DNA of 64,000 nucleotides. Origin: Pogona vitticeps. Lineage: Eukaryota; Chordata; Lepidosauria; Squamata; Agamidae. Below the pieces are notes generated by a model. It was given only the letters and a program-made list of their open reading frames with translations. It was not told the DNA's origin and ran no database searches. The translations under genes were made by a program, and so were the position numbers. Each line of letters begins with the position of its first letter. The stretch's first letter is position 1. Shown here piece by piece: positions 33,995 through 46,842 of this stretch. The stretch is taken from NCBI RefSeq assembly GCF_051106095.1, contig NC_135783.1, forward strand, positions 197,087,447-197,151,446, read 5' to 3'.

Positions 33995-34460
33995 CTGGAT
34001 CTACTTCCTTTATTTATTGCACTAGCACCATTGTGTCAGCCAAGAGCCAGAGGTCTCTGGGCAATGCACAATACATTAAAAATGCAGGATCCAAGCAATG
34101 AAACAACGAATAAAGGCTTTTCACATAATGAAAACCAAAATAAAACCATCTGAGTATAAAACACGACTGCCTATAAATCCAACGTAAAACTGGCAAGAAA
34201 ATAGAAGACGGCTAAGATCTGAAAGGATTAAAGAAGGTTCTTAAAATGACTGTGGAAAACAACAACAACAACAATCTGCCACAAAAAGGCAGTCCATTAG
34301 CTTCTTCAAGAAGGCCTTCAACAGATGAGGTGTGGCTGCTGCAAAGGGCTTTCTCTTTTGTACTGACCGGCCTCATCTCTTTCGGTTGAGGCGCCTGGTA
34401 GAAGGGCTGAGAGGTCGGCCTTAGGGACTGGGTAAGTAGACACAGGTATCAGCTGTCCCA
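33995..34460 (-). repeat. L2-like LINE tail, diverged
   Basis: A-rich reversed tail (CACAATACATTAAAAATGCA) followed by TTCTTCAAGAAGGCCTTCAA and a GCAAAGGGCTTTCTC part, in the same order as at 20540-20900. Confidence 0.4.
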
Positions 34461-34544
34461 CTATGCAGCAGAGAAAATACGAAGCATGCTCAGGGCAAGC
34501 AGGGGTCTTCCTCTCTAGGTCATTTGGCCATAGCTGGTGCAGAA

Positions 34545-34790
34545 TCAGTCTACACGACACTGCTATAGCAGTGTGTTATTACGTGAACTGTCATGGTTGC
34601 ATGCTGTGGGACTCAAGAATTTGTACTTTGCTTAGATGCATGGAATTCAGTGCTACAGTCCTAGAGTGTTGTAGTTGGGATTGCACTAGAGCTCTCTAGC
34701 AGAAACTTTCAAGTGCCTTATCAAGCTACAATTCCCAGGATTCTGTAGGAAGGAATCTATCATAGTGCTACCAGACTATGCTTTATGCAC
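34545..34790. mobile_element. Worn palindromic DNA element
   Basis: GTTGTAGTTGGGATTGCACT, CTCTCTAGCAGAAACTTTC and CTACAATTCCCAGGATTCTG in this order fit a known type of squamate fold-back element. Ends are uncertain. Confidence 0.4.
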
Positions 34791-35149
34791 GGCAGATGCA
34801 CAAACAATACAGGAAGCTGGTAAGGAGCAAGGGCAGCGATTTCTTCAAATTCGCATATTACAAGACCATTCCACATTCCATGTGGATTTACTTTTTAAAA
34901 AAGACATAGTCAAATCATAATTTTAAAACATGCAAGAGACTGTCACCAACGAATGATTTGTTCATTTGTTAGTTTTTAGAGCTGATTCTATTGCATGCAT
35001 TCTAGATGTAAGCTAATCAGGTCAAAACAAATTATTAAATGTACATCCCTTTAGTTACATTTACAACACTCTGCCAATAGCCTCTCCCTATGCATTTAGT
35101 ATTTGGTGGGATATAACACACAACAATGTAAGATGGCAGAGCAATGCTC
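34791..35149. other. Unique spacer
   Basis: AT-rich; nothing recognised. Confidence 0.3.
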
Positions 35150-35157
35150 TGGTAGAG

Positions 35158-35293
35158 CACTGGTTCTTAACCTTTGTTACTCAGATGTTTTTGGACTGCA
35201 GCTCCCAGAAGCCTTCACCACCAGCTGTCCTGACTGAGGTTTCTGGGAGTTGCAGTTCAAAAACATCCGAGTAACAAAGGTTAAGAACCACTG
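35158..35293. mobile_element. hAT-like MITE with exact 8-bp target duplication
   Basis: The ends CACTGGTTCTTAACC and GGTTAAGAACCACTG are inverted, and TGGTAGAG flanks both sides exactly (35150-35157, 35294-35301). It is almost a perfect fold-back, so it is one of the younger copies. Confidence 0.9.
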
Positions 35294-35301
35294 TGGTAGA
35301 G

Positions 35302-35869
35302 TATATCCATCTTTTGGCTCTCTACTGCAAAAGAAGCAGGAGCCTAGTAGCCCTTTTGGGGCTCTTAAGAGTCATAGGCTGAACAATATTCAGTGACTCC
35401 AAACTCGAGAAATTGTCAGGAGACAGTTTCCTCCCACTGGAAATTCCATTCAACAAAATCCCTTTACAAAAAACAAAGGCAATTAATTACAGCCGCACAT
35501 AATAAGGAGGACCTCATAGCGCCATCTAGTGAACTCAAAAGGTAACTGGAGCACCATTGATCTGCTTTGGTTGACTGCAACACAAAATCATAGAGGTCAC
35601 TATTTAATGGATGTGGATAAGCTTCACATTCTCTTTGCTGCATAATGGCACAGCCTGCACCCATATCTACTTATCCATACCTTAAGGTCATCTTCTAAGC
35701 CCTTCCATTGACATGTAGCAACCAAAGGGGTTGAGACAGGTAGCTATAAAACAACGAGGAGGACAGTAGATGTTTTGTTGAAAGACGCTGTTGAACTGTT
35801 TTTCATACATGGCCAAGAACTGATGACTTTAATGGACTCACAGAAATTTAATTATTTTGTTTGTTTGTT
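35302..35869. other. Unique spacer
   Basis: No gene or repeat is recognised. Confidence 0.3.
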
Positions 35870-36095
35870 TGCCTCATCTTTCTCAGTCATATCTTTTAGC
35901 CTTTTGTTTCTGGTCATGGGGCTTTCTTGGCAAAGATACTGGAGTGGCTTGCCACTGCCTGCTCCAGGTGGATTGCGTTTAGTCAGAATTCTCCACTATG
36001 ACCTTTCCATCTTGGGTGGCCCTGCATGGCATAGCCCACAGCTTCTTTGAGTTACTCAAACTCCTTCGCCATGACAAGGCAGCAATCCATGAAGG
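35870..36095 (-). mobile_element. Bov-B LINE internal fragment
   Basis: GGGCTTTCTTGGCAAAGATA, TGGAGTGGCTTGCCACTGCC, CCATCTTGGGTGGCCCTGCA and CAAGGCAGCAATCCATGAAG are the reversed Bov-B region. They match the start of the sense copy near 21955-22060. Confidence 0.85.
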
Positions 36096-39000
36096 GGAAA
36101 CAGACACACTCACCCATTTTAATGTTGGCATTCACTTTGACCCTTTAGCGCCATATTGCAAACCGTTCTGATTTTTTAAAAAGGTCCTTTCTGTTTTACA
36201 AGCACTTTGCTGTATGTGTGTGTATCTGTGTGTGTATAATGGTTTGTTTGAGAGGAATGGGCCTATAGACTTAACCAGCTAGTTTCATAGCTCCCTAGAT
36301 CCTGACCAAAATAATCAGAAACTTCAGTCATTGGGTGGATGGGTGGGGAATGAATGGGGGGAAATCCAGAATACTTCTTCACCTTTACTTTTCTGTGGGC
36401 ACAATATCCCAACTAAACAAGATAGCAAAGGGCCAGCTAGGGTGACACGGAGGCTATGCTGAATCTCAACCTCACCCACCCTTGGGAAATTAGAAATTAC
36501 TTGGGACTGCTCTGAACCTGGGCTATTCTGGCATAGTAGCTGTCATTCTAGGGTTTGGATCTGCTATTACTCATCTCCCCTCCCCAACCCACCCTCCAAT
36601 GCCACTCCTTTCTGTCCCTGTGTTGGCTTTTCTGCCAGACGATCTTAGCTAGCACAGCAGTTGTACTGGCAGAGCCTGTTGTGCTGGCAGATCGGAGATC
36701 ATCTGGCACAAGGGGACTTAAATTCTGGGCCCTCTACTGCCTATGTATCGTTGAGTATCAATCAGGCTGCACATTAGAAACTAGGGGAAAATCCACAGAA
36801 GACTCTATATTTCGGGGGGGGGGGGTGCCCCCTGTTGAGTCTGTGTTCAAGGCCAGGCTTACTGTTTGACAATCTAAGGTGGCCACAACAGACAGCAATG
36901 CTGAGGTATCATAAAAATGAAACAAATAGATAATCCTTCACTTTGTTCAAACTGGCTGGCTTTGGGTAACCTTTACTAAGGAGGGCCAGTTGACGTTCTG
37001 TTAGTCGAATGTCTTGGCCTAACTCTGTACTGTATATGCAGGCTTATTTTCACTTAGGCTGATAGGCGTACAGTACATAAAAATAAACCCAACTGCCACC
37101 ACTGAGGTAAATTTTGAAACAGTATATTTATTTAGGGCAATTCTGGTCCAAGACTTTCGGAGACTGGAAAAGTTACTTTTTCTGAATGAGAATTTCCAGA
37201 ACTCTCCAACACATCTGTCCCTCCCCCTCAATGAACATTACTTTTCCCAAGCGCTCCTGTTGCCAAAGGGCTCACGAAGCAGCTAACAAGTACAGTATTT
37301 TAAAGGAACAATCAAATCAATATGATCAACATGAATCAAACAGCCTCAGCCTCTCTGAGCCAAACCGGATTTAAACAAAAACAAAAATCTTCACTCAAAA
37401 AAATGTAGGTGGCAACTCTAAACAAGTGCAAGCCCCTCTGGAGACAGAGGGACTTTCTTCCAAGTGAACATGCACAGGATCGCATTACACAAGATCTAAA
37501 AATGTTCACGATCAAAGAAAACCCGAGCAATTAAAAGATCTGCACCAGATGCTAGAAAGACTTCAAATAGGGTGCCAGCTGAACTTTTCTGGAAAGCCTC
37601 TGTCACAGTTGGCACCTCACAGTTGAATAGCAGGGGGTTGTATGTGTGTGTTTTAACTGTAAGTGCTTACCCCAACATTTATTTCTGTTAACAGCCTTTC
37701 ACATAGATGGAGTTTCAAAGGGAAATTTACTGCGAGATTTGCAAGCCTGCTCTGGGGTATGTTCAAGATCCAGTGGCAAAAAAGCACCGTATTTTAAGAG
37801 AAGTTGTTACACTTATTTTATATACCTCACATTAAAGGGAAAATAGAGGTATTCAGGGGCAGTCCTACCATTGTGTAGCACAAGATGGTTGCCCCAGGCA
37901 GCAGATTTAGGGTGTCATGAAAGGCCAGTAAACAAATGATTAGTTCTTTAATTCATGGTTTTGTATTTTGACTGCCAGGAGAGAGGAGAATTATTTTCGT
38001 GCCATGTGCCAAATTAACTTGGCTGGCTTTCAGTACTATGCAGTTTGACTTAAGTGATTGAAGGCTATGACTTGTTATTCCACCTCAAGTATCATAATAT
38101 CTTGGAAGTGTTGAATGTCAATAATCACATTTGCCCTAAAAATCTAAAAAAAGGAAGAACCGGGATCCCTTTTCCTCTTTTTACAATGCACTCCTGTATG
38201 GGGATAAAAGCATCAATCGAAATGGATGCACGCTGTCTAGCAAATGATTATATTATATCTATCACTATCTTACGAACGCCCTACTATAGGACCAAGGGAA
38301 GATGACATTCAGAATGCACAGGAAAGGTAAAATGAAAAGACATAGAACATAGTCGTATCTGTTCTGTACAGCTCCAACTGCATTGGAGGAAGTCACGGTC
38401 AAAAATTTTGACTGATTCATATTACATAATAAGCAAACTGTCCTGATCAATTAATGCATGAATCAGATAAGCATAGTGATGTAAAGAAATCCCACTAGAT
38501 GTTTGTTCTCTTTACAAGATGGGCTATCAAGAGAACCTGTGTGCGGAATACTCCTTAATTCCACCTGAAACTTCCTTTCTCCAGCACAAGAATGAGAAAA
38601 TGAGCCCTTTTTTCTGTTGAAATTTTTGTATTTTGCTCAAAATGTCTCTACTTGAAAACTAGTGTCTTTCGCCTGTGAGTACACAGCATGCACAAAAAGA
38701 CGGGCTGAATGATCAGAAAGATTTTTAAAAAACATTCGTTGCTCTATCTCTGTGCAATAAAGCAGAAGTTAAGTAGTTTGCGCAAACATACATCTTGCAA
38801 TTTATGCAAAAATTATTCTCAGAAATGCAAAAACCCTGAACAAGAACCACTTGAATTCTTACCAAAATATGTACCAAAATATGTAATTGAAGTTGGTCTG
38901 TACCCCAAAAAAAGTGTATGGGGGGCATAAAAATACTATGACTTTACATACTTTTAAAACAAAATATAGAATGATCGAGGAACTGTATGAAAGAGATGTA

Positions 39001-39782
39001 TGAAGGAGCATAGAACCAATGTGAACTAGAAACAGCCTGATCCATACCTCCCAGGGGCAATGGAACTTACTCACAGGTACCCTTGAAAGGAAGCTTTGAG
39101 CCTCGGGGGGCCAATCCATCTCTTCCTGAAATCAGTAGCAGGAAAAGCATGAAGGGAAAAACTTCCTCCTGTACTCAGCCATTTACAGTTGGCTGGAAAT
39201 CTGAACTGGATTAACGAGAGTTCTGAACTTTGCCAAAGTCCAGTGTGTCTTGTGGCAGGAAAAAAAAAAAGAGGAAAATTAACAGCCTGGATACCATTTA
39301 GTAGTGAATGATTTGGTTGTGCTGACTGCTGCAAAAAGAGAGCAGCGGAGACAGAGGTCTAAGGACTCCATGCTGACCACCTGGGAAACACTAAACCCAC
39401 AAAACTGGGAGAAAAGAAAAAGAAGAGGGAGGAATAGAAGCATGAAAAAAGGAGGAAAAACATGCTGTGAACAGAGTTTCTCATAATTCAGCCTTGATTT
39501 TAAAAATATAGTACGGTTGTTCTCAGGAATTTTTCACCCATGTGCATGCCTCACACAAAGTATATACCTATAAATATAATGGGAAATGTAAAGGTATAAA
39601 GGAAATGTTTCTTCTCTTCTTACTTTCTTCAAGTTCATGTCTTCTTAATGTCTGGGTGAAAATGGCTGCTGTTTTTGTTTTTTCCACCTTGCAAAACTAG
39701 GCCTCTGGTTTTAGTATGTAATAGTATACATTAAGTCCAGCGCAAAGGGAAATGTGTGTGCTGCACAGTGTCAGTTCATAAG
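36096..39782. other. Long unique AT-rich stretch
   Basis: About 3.7 kb with no recognisable domain or mobile element. Runs include G at 36815-36827 and A at 39257-39269. Short open frames (104 codons or fewer) look random. This is the longest repeat-poor stretch in the window. Confidence 0.4.
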
Positions 39783-39836
39783 CCCAGTGGTGGGATTCAA
39801 ATAAATTAACAACAGGTTCTATGTCCTACTGACAAA

Positions 39837-39911
<75 letters not shown>

Positions 39912-40016
39912 ATGCCCAGGACAGTGGGATCCGATGAGGGTTTCTTCCACAGTGGTCTCCCTACTGCCTATCATCTTAACTACTTCTCACATGATTAAGA
40001 CATCTAGATAAGTGTA
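39783..40016. repeat. DNA element edge with (AAAT)n tract
   Basis: CCAGTGGTGGGATTCAAAT and ACAACAGGTTCTATG look like the left side of a common squamate DNA transposon family. An AAAT tract (39831-39914) follows. Confidence 0.45.
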
Positions 40017-40411
40017 CAGTGGTGCCTCGCTTAGTGAGTGCACCGTATAGCGATGTTTCCGTATAGCGATCCCTTTTTCGGGATTGCTATACGGAAACAT
40101 ATCCGATCTTCGCAATGGGGAAAACCCGCATTGCGAAGATCGGGTATTGCGGCGGCCATTTTGGAGCCGCCGAACAGCTGTTCGGCGGCTCCAAAATGGC
40201 CGCCGGAAGCCCGGAAATGGCTGCTTAGCGAGGGCGCGAAAATGGCTGCCGGCAAGGGGAATCCTCACTGAACGGGTAAGTAAGCAAGGTATTGGAACGC
40301 ATTAAACTAAGTTTAATGCGTTTCAATACGTTTTCCCTACCCGTTTAGCGACGATTCCGCATAGCGAGGTTAATCCGGAACGGATTAACCTCGCTATGCG
40401 GGGCACCACTG
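40017..40411. mobile_element. Tigger-like fold-back MITE, 395 bp
   Basis: The ends CAGTGGTGCCTCGCTTAGTG and CGCTATGCGGGGCACCACTG are flanked by TA (40015-40016, 40412-40413). The interior is a series of palindromes, including a perfect one at 40151-40204 and one at about 40288-40330. Many CpG sites remain, which suggests a young copy. Confidence 0.9.
40151..40204. repeat. Perfect 54-bp palindrome
   Basis: The 27-bp arm starting GGCGGCCATTTTGGAGCCGC is followed directly by its exact complement, with no spacer. Confidence 0.95.
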
Positions 40412-40413
40412 TA

Positions 40414-41887
40414 TCTGTTTGGGCATACTGCTGTTGTTACCCTCACCGTGGGCATGTGCCAAACACACACAAACAAACACACACCTCACAGTGGGTGCTT
40501 ATGACCAAGTTTGACAGAGAACTGACACATCTCCTTCCTTTTACCTCCTATTTCACCCTATAGCTCACCAGTAAAAATTGCTTCCATCCCCTTTCCTGCT
40601 CCTGAAATGACTGATAGCCCTGCTTATTATTACCTGGAGGCCAGCCGCCTTTGCGCACCTGTTGTGGAGTTCTTCTCCCCCCCCCACTTCCTTCTGGCTT
40701 GGAATGTATGGTCTCTTTTCAATCTGTCGCCACTCCACCTCAACCCCACCACCTCAATCGGTCCTTCAGTTACTGACTCGACTGAGGTCTCCTCCTCCTC
40801 CATCTTTCCCCTCCACCCTGCGCTCACCGCTTCTCCTCGCCAGTTGCTTTGAGGGGTTTGGTGTTGGTGGCGGCACTGGTTGTGATGATGGCTTCCCTCA
40901 GAGCCCTGGCAGGCTCCATCTCCCCCACTCACCCTAGGCGGCCGCTTTTTCCTTTCAGTTCCCTCTTTCCCTTCATGCCACCGTGGCACAAGTGGCATGG
41001 CTGGCGAGTTGTCCTCACAGCACACCAGACTCATGGTACATCCCATCCAACCATGGTACATCCCATACAGTACCCACCATGGCGGGTAGGTGCTTTTGAC
41101 TGTGGCACCTACAGTGACCTTCGGTGTCACTGAGCTCCGGCTGTCCAGAGGGGACAGGTCAGAACTCCCTCTCCCCCCCCATACACACACACAATACCCA
41201 GAGTGCAGGCTGTGCAGCAGGCACTTGCAGCTGTGCCTGAGCATGGAAGGGGCTGCCGAGCCTTCTCTCACACACACGCCCTGCTCCTCCCCCTGCTGCC
41301 CTCCCTGTTTCGGATGCTTGTCTCCCCCTGCACCCCACTATTCCCTGCTTCCATGCCGATCTCTCTTCCCCCCCCCCGGCATGCCATAAAAGGGGTAATT
41401 CAAATGCAGAAAGGCGAGCTGATGGTTAAGAAAGAGGCAAAAAACTCATCCAGTGCTTGAAATCCTTAAACAAGGCACCCATTGGCCTAGTTTAGGGCAG
41501 CTGCCCAAATCACTGGATTTTTAGTATGAATTCACAAATTTAATGCAAAAACATAGCTTTTTCCACAAAAGATCATTCTCATGAAGGTGGAAACTTTAAC
41601 AAGAGCAAAGGAAAAAAAATCCTTGCCATCTTTGCTTGTGAGAAAAAGCATGTTGCAGTTCTATTTTTCCCCATTGAGGCAAGACAAGATTTATATTCCT
41701 TTTTGTCCAGCTGCTCCGTTTGGTCTTGACAGATGTGCAGCTTCAAGTCCCGTTCAAGTCTCTCCCTTCAGAAGATTCCTTATCCCCAATGTAAATCTGA
41801 ACTTCGCAGCAGAAAGCACCTACACATATAGGGCTGTCTTCTGAGAACACTTCAAAAAGAGGATTGTGAACAAGGATACCAGTTCTG
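40414..41887. other. C/T-rich unique stretch, open frames without homology
   Basis: The region 40600-41400 is pyrimidine-rich on the plus strand and keeps a 215-codon minus frame open (41277-40630). Its predicted product has Ser, Gly and Arg but no recognised domain or signal. I treat it as chance. Confidence 0.35.
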
Positions 41888-42305
41888 CACACTGCACTTT
41901 AAGAAGGATGCCAACAAACTGAAAGAACTGGACCTATTCAGCCTTGAGAAAAGAAGCCTAATGAGGGGAGATATGATAGCGTTTTTCAAATACTTGAATG
42001 GGTGTTATACAGAAGAGGGGCAGGATCTGTTCCTGATCATCCCTGAGTACAAGACAAGCAACAATGGGCTCAAGTTACAGGAAACCAGATTTTGGTTGAA
42101 TTTCAGGAAAAGCTTTTTAATTCTTAGAGCAGTAGGGCAGTGGAACCAATTACCTCAGGAGGTAGTGAGTGCTCCAACACTGGAGGAATTCAAGAGAAAT
42201 TTAGACAACCATCTGGCAGATATCCTTTGCTTTAGATTCCTGCCTTGAGCAGGGGGTTGGACTTGATGGCCTTAGAAGCCCCTTCCAACTTCACTATTCT
42301 GTGCT
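41888..42305 (+). mobile_element. CR1 LINE 3' end
   Basis: The plus frame includes LMRGDMIAFFKYLNG and FRKSFLILRAVGQWNQLP, then AGCAGGGGGTTGGACTTGAT and CCTTCCAACTTCACTATTC with a TATTCTGTG end. The last 95 codons remain open, so it is less decayed than the copy at 11140. Confidence 0.85.
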
Positions 42306-42445
42306 ACATGGCTAGCTTTGCCACCTCCCACTACTTCTGCCCCCCACCAAAATAAGAGTTTTTGTTTGAAGCAAACAAAGAGGTTGGCTGTGGATCCTTC
42401 CAGAACCTGTTTCTTTTTCACCAGGGCCTGGGTCCTTACGTATAC

Positions 42446-42878
42446 AAGTGATGCCCCGCATAGCGACGTTAATCCGTTCTGAATTAATCGTCGCTATTCG
42501 GAAACATCGCAATGCAGTGGGGAAACCCCATAGAAACACATTAAACTTTGTTTAATGCGTTCCTATGGGGCGAAAACTCACAGTTATGCGAAGATCCTCC
42601 ATAGTGCCGCCATTTTCGCCGCCTTGGTAAGCGAGGAAATCACGCGAAAATGGTTGTGGCGGCCATTTTAGGCACCCGGCAGCCATTTTGGAACCGCCGA
42701 TCAGTTGTTCCGCAAACATCACAATGTGAAGATCGGTAAGCGAAACACTTACCGATCATCGCAATGCGATGTTTAGGCTATTAAAACATCGCAATGCGAT
42801 CGCATTAGCGATCCCAAAAAATAGATCGCTATGCATATTCGTCGTTAAACGGTGTGCTTGTTATGCGAGGCACCACTG
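42446..42878. mobile_element. Tigger-like fold-back MITE, 433 bp
   Basis: The left end CAAGTGATGCCCCGCATAGC has one extra base against the family. The right end is TTATGCGAGGCACCACTG with TA after it (42879-42880). The interior carries repeated ATCGCAATGCGAT-type palindromes. Confidence 0.8.
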
Positions 42879-42880
42879 TA

Positions 42881-45800
42881 CTACATGGGGGATTTTTTTA
42901 AAAAGCCCTTCCTTTGAGAGAACCAAGGTGGCAGGGTATTGGGTCTACAAGTACCTGATTCCCTAAAAGTTGTATGCGTCTGTTCCATGGTGGAGAAAAC
43001 ATTTCTATGCTTCTGTGCAAGAATATGTAATAGGTGTGTAAGTCAGAGCCTAGAGAAGTTACTTTTTTTGGCCATATTAGATGGAAGCTTTAATACAAAA
43101 ACAGGAAGTTTTCCAAGCTCTACCAACCATGCATTTGTCAACCAGGTCTACTTAAAATATTTAAGCGATGAACTTCTCTCCCCCTTCTTTGTAAAAGTGT
43201 ATTACTTAGGCTTTTCTTCATGTAACCATTAATACATTTGTTCTGCTTGAATTTGAGAAGCTCACTTCTATGACATACTAAAAAAAATCTCCATGACTTA
43301 AAAGTGTTTAGATGGGAGAATATTACACTTAGCTACATAACACATGATGTGTAGATGAATCAAAAGGCCACAGGCAACTCTCGTTTGGGGATAATGAAGC
43401 ATGAAATGGTGTTTTGGAATTAAATTTACATGGCGGGGAGGAGATTCAAAACAAAAAATAATAATTAGAGAAACTGCACAGCAAAAGTAGAGAATGTATA
43501 AATTCCACAATTATTAGCGGAGAGCAGGGAAACATTTCATCGTTTCTTTGATTTCCAATTTACACAGATCTTAAATTCTTAAGCACTTGGGCATTCAGAA
43601 TCTGTTTGATAAAATAATAATGAGCTCTTTTGTAGGTCTTGAGTTGTTGCATCCAGACAGCACGCAAGCTTCTTCAGCATATGAATCTCACACAGTGATA
43701 TTTAGGAAACAGGCTGTGGGCTTGGCTTGCCCTACTGCAACTCTGAACTAGCCCCCTTGATTTTCAGGGCATGCAGCAGAAAATATTGATGCTGTTGGGA
43801 TGGGTGCGCCGTTCTCTCCTTGGCCCCCTCGCTCATTCTCCTCCTCAGGGTGGGCCCAAGATATTTTATTTCCTGAGGTTATTGCTTCATCTCAGGAACT
43901 ATTGCAAACTCATGGGCTCCAACTGAAGTTTGGAAGACTTAACAATGGCCACTGGCCTTTGCTGACTGGAGGAATTCTTGAAGCCCCGACCCAAAAATGT
44001 AATTTTTCTGAGGTTAGTCCACACAGTAACCAAGCCAACCAGGTTATTTTGGCAAGTGAGGCAGAAAACCCCATGTGCACTCTCCTCATCCATGAAAGTT
44101 AAAACAAAAAGAAAATAAAAATTCAAGGTGTCCTTTCAGAATTCTCCACTTTAATTGTGGGAAGTGAAACTGGCTGTGCAATGTTGCCCTCTTTCTTCAG
44201 GGGGAGGAAAGAAGTCTCCACATTTCTCAGAGGTGAGACTCACTCTTTGCATTGACTGTAATACAGTTTTGTCTTTCTCTTCTTTCCTAAGTACGTATTT
44301 TGGCTTTCCCCACCCCTTCCTTGCAATGCCATTGTGAGCAGCAGCAGCAACTGTGTTGTCAGCCTGGCCCTCCTCTTATGGTCTCCACAACACCCTCCAT
44401 ACCTTGTATTATTCTTGGCTGCCCTGATGGCAATGGCAGGCAGGCAGCTTTCCAAAAATGGTGGGCAAAATGTGGGGGAAATTGTGCAGATTCACCTTCT
44501 ATTTCTAAGAAAGTAATAAAATCTCAAAACATTTCGCATATTATGATTTCTCAACACCTTCTTCCAGAGGCCATTATAAAATCAATTCTGTCTCATTTGC
44601 AAATATTCTGATAGAAGTCCTTCCAGAAAGCTCTGTAGATGGTCTGAGGAAGGCCAGTGCTAGGGCCAACTCCCAAGGGAAGAAAATTAAGCCAGTATTA
44701 GAGTGTGGGATTTAAGGACTTCTTAAGCCCACCAGCTATTACACAGGCCTTCCGAAATGGCATGTGGGAGAGGGCTTTCTCTTGTGTAGGTTTCAGACTG
44801 GAACCCATTCCCATCGGAGCTGTGATGACTTTCCAGACTCCCTGCTTTAAGGAAGGGTGTAAGAACACAACTTTTAAAACTGGTATAATATTTAATGTGT
44901 CCCAAAGTGTCCAAATTTCATGCATATCCATGAAAAAAAGAAGAAAAAGCTTTGTCACGACCCTTTTGATTTACTGAGGCATAGCAGTGGGTTGAATCAG
45001 GTTGAAATACAACCAAACCGAACCAGACTTGAATCCAAATCACCAGACTGGGTCTCAGACCAAATCAGAAGACCCTTATACAGTCCTAGCAGTTACTATT
45101 ATAGCTGCATTAAAACAAAACAAAATAATAATAATAGCTGTGTTAGTCCTGGAAGAGGAAAAACACAAATCACACAAGCAGAGAATACCTTTGTTCAGAC
45201 TAACTAAAATTAAACATAGATGTCCAAGCTAACAGGTTAATTCAAAACTCTTCATTTGGTCGTGTGGTACAAAACAATGGGAAGGGGACTGGTATATATT
45301 TTATAGTTTATTCTCAGCCCTTTGAAAGAAATGTCTTCTGTGCGACAGAGCTTAAGTACATTTTTACCAGTGTCTTTGCAAACGAGTCACCCATGTAACA
45401 GACATGAAGTGTACCCACTTTTCTTTTGCTAGTTGCACCCTCCAACCAAAAAACCCCTCACAAAAGGTATGTGAAAAAGAGGCAACAAAATACCTGCTCA
45501 AAATCAGTTCCAAAGTTGACTGAACGAAATTTAACAGGGGAGAAAATCCTTTACTCCCTCCCCAGCCCTTCTAATATGGAGGGAGAGGGAAGGAGGTGAT
45601 GCCCCATTTAGGGACAGGTCAACTTTTTCATTGTTTTCATTATTTGACTGTATGAACGTTAGTTCATTTTCAGGGATAATAGCCTTGTGACTTGGATGTG
45701 TTTTTTTCCCCTTTGCCGTCATGGTGGCTTTTAATGAAGGATAAATTGTTTGAGAAGTCAGGACAACAAAGACCTCAGTCGATTTATGCATTCATTCGTT

Positions 45801-45995
45801 AGAGGCAGCATTTCTAGAGCTGAAGGCAGAAAGGAAAGAAGAGTCCCTCATGGAAGCTAAGCTAGAGGGACATTTTGCAATAAATCTGAGGGTCACACCT
45901 TCCTGATTACCATAGTAGAGGTTCCTGAGATGAAGGACCCGGACAATATATTTAGTCTATGACTCAAACCTTAAAATGAGTTGAAATAGACTTGT
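42881..45995. other. Unique sequence, no gene seen
   Basis: About 3.1 kb. No domain is recognised in the open frames (up to 103 codons). A short AATAAT run and A-rich part at 45110-45140. Confidence 0.35.
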
Positions 45996-46003
45996 GAATC
46001 AGC

Positions 46004-46774
46004 ATGGCTGAATGTGGGGCTATCGGTGAGAGCAAAGCCCCTCTCAAAGGAGTGCCGTCCCTCCCGCTCTCTGCCAACAAGGAGGTGCAAACACCACCCA
46101 TTCCCCCTCCCAGGAAGATTAGACCACCTGAGCAAAGCCCGGGGAGCGTGGAGGAGAAACTGAAGGGAATGTCCATTGGAGAAGGCGGGAATATTTTGGC
46201 GGGAAGAGAACGACAGCCCCGGGTAGAAGTGGAGGCGGGGCTGGGTGATATAAAGAGGGGGAAGGTCAGCTTGCCTCATGATTGGGAGTGGATATGGCTA
46301 GAAGACCCGTGGTTGGGGAAAGTGGAGAAGCTGAGGGTCCCAAGAGAAGAGGCAGATGCCCAGAGAAGGAGTGAGCTTACACCTAGGCCCTCTTATTGGG
46401 GGAAGCGTGAGACAAAGGAGTGGAGGAAGAAGTTGAGGGAGGAAAAAGGAAAAGGTAGAGAGGGAAAAGAGAGAGAGATTAGAATGGCTGATGATGCTGC
46501 AGCAGCAGAGAGGTCCTTTGGGAGACTTTGGCCGGAGAATGCCTCCTCCCGAGATCCGATCTGGACGGATGGCTGGGACGAAGATACAGTACCCTTATTG
46601 GAGGGGGAGAATGGACAATTATTAAACGCAGACTGTACACTGGACTGGCCGGGTCCCTGGAATACCCAGGAGACTAATCCGTTGAAAGTTGAAGACTGGA
46701 AGCCCCCTCCTAAACCATTGTTAGAGGGAGACAATGGTTGGAATACGTTTGTAGATAGGCTGTTTGTTAAATAA
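46004..46774 (+). CDS. 256-codon open frame, unknown identity
   Basis: I do not recognise this protein. It is acidic and basic by turns, proline-rich near residues 25-45, has a Lys/Arg/Glu stretch at about 120-150 (REEKGKGREGKEREI), and ends with two similar segments, PLLEGENGQ and PLLEGDNGW. There is no membrane segment or signal peptide. The DNA is richer in GC than both flanks, and a TATA-like word (GATATAAAGAG) lies inside at about 46247. An AATAAA signal follows the stop by some 15 bases. It may be part of an LTR-type element rather than a host gene. No splice structure or upstream promoter supports a real gene. Confidence 0.25.
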   Translation: MAECGAIGESKAPLKGVPSLPLSANKEVQTPPIPPPRKIRPPEQSPGSVEEKLKGMSIGEGGNILAGRERQPRVEVEAGLGDIKRGKVSLPHDWEWIWLEDPWLGKVEKLRVPREEADAQRRSELTPRPSYWGKRETKEWRKKLREEKGKGREGKEREIRMADDAAAAERSFGRLWPENASSRDPIWTDGWDEDTVPLLEGENGQLLNADCTLDWPGPWNTQETNPLKVEDWKPPPKPLLEGDNGWNTFVDRLFVK

Positions 46775-46842
46775 TCCAATAAATGTAACTCCAATTTCCA
46801 AACCAATTTATTCGAAGAAAAAGTGGAGCCAGGACTCGAACC

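Noticed and set aside
36096-39782. Host exons in the long unique stretch
   Set aside because: No frame there has recognisable homology, and no paired splice-site and codon pattern could be supported by eye.
40630-41277. 215-codon minus-strand frame
   Set aside because: It lies in C/T-rich DNA where stops are rare on one strand, and it has no recognised domain, start context or splice structure.
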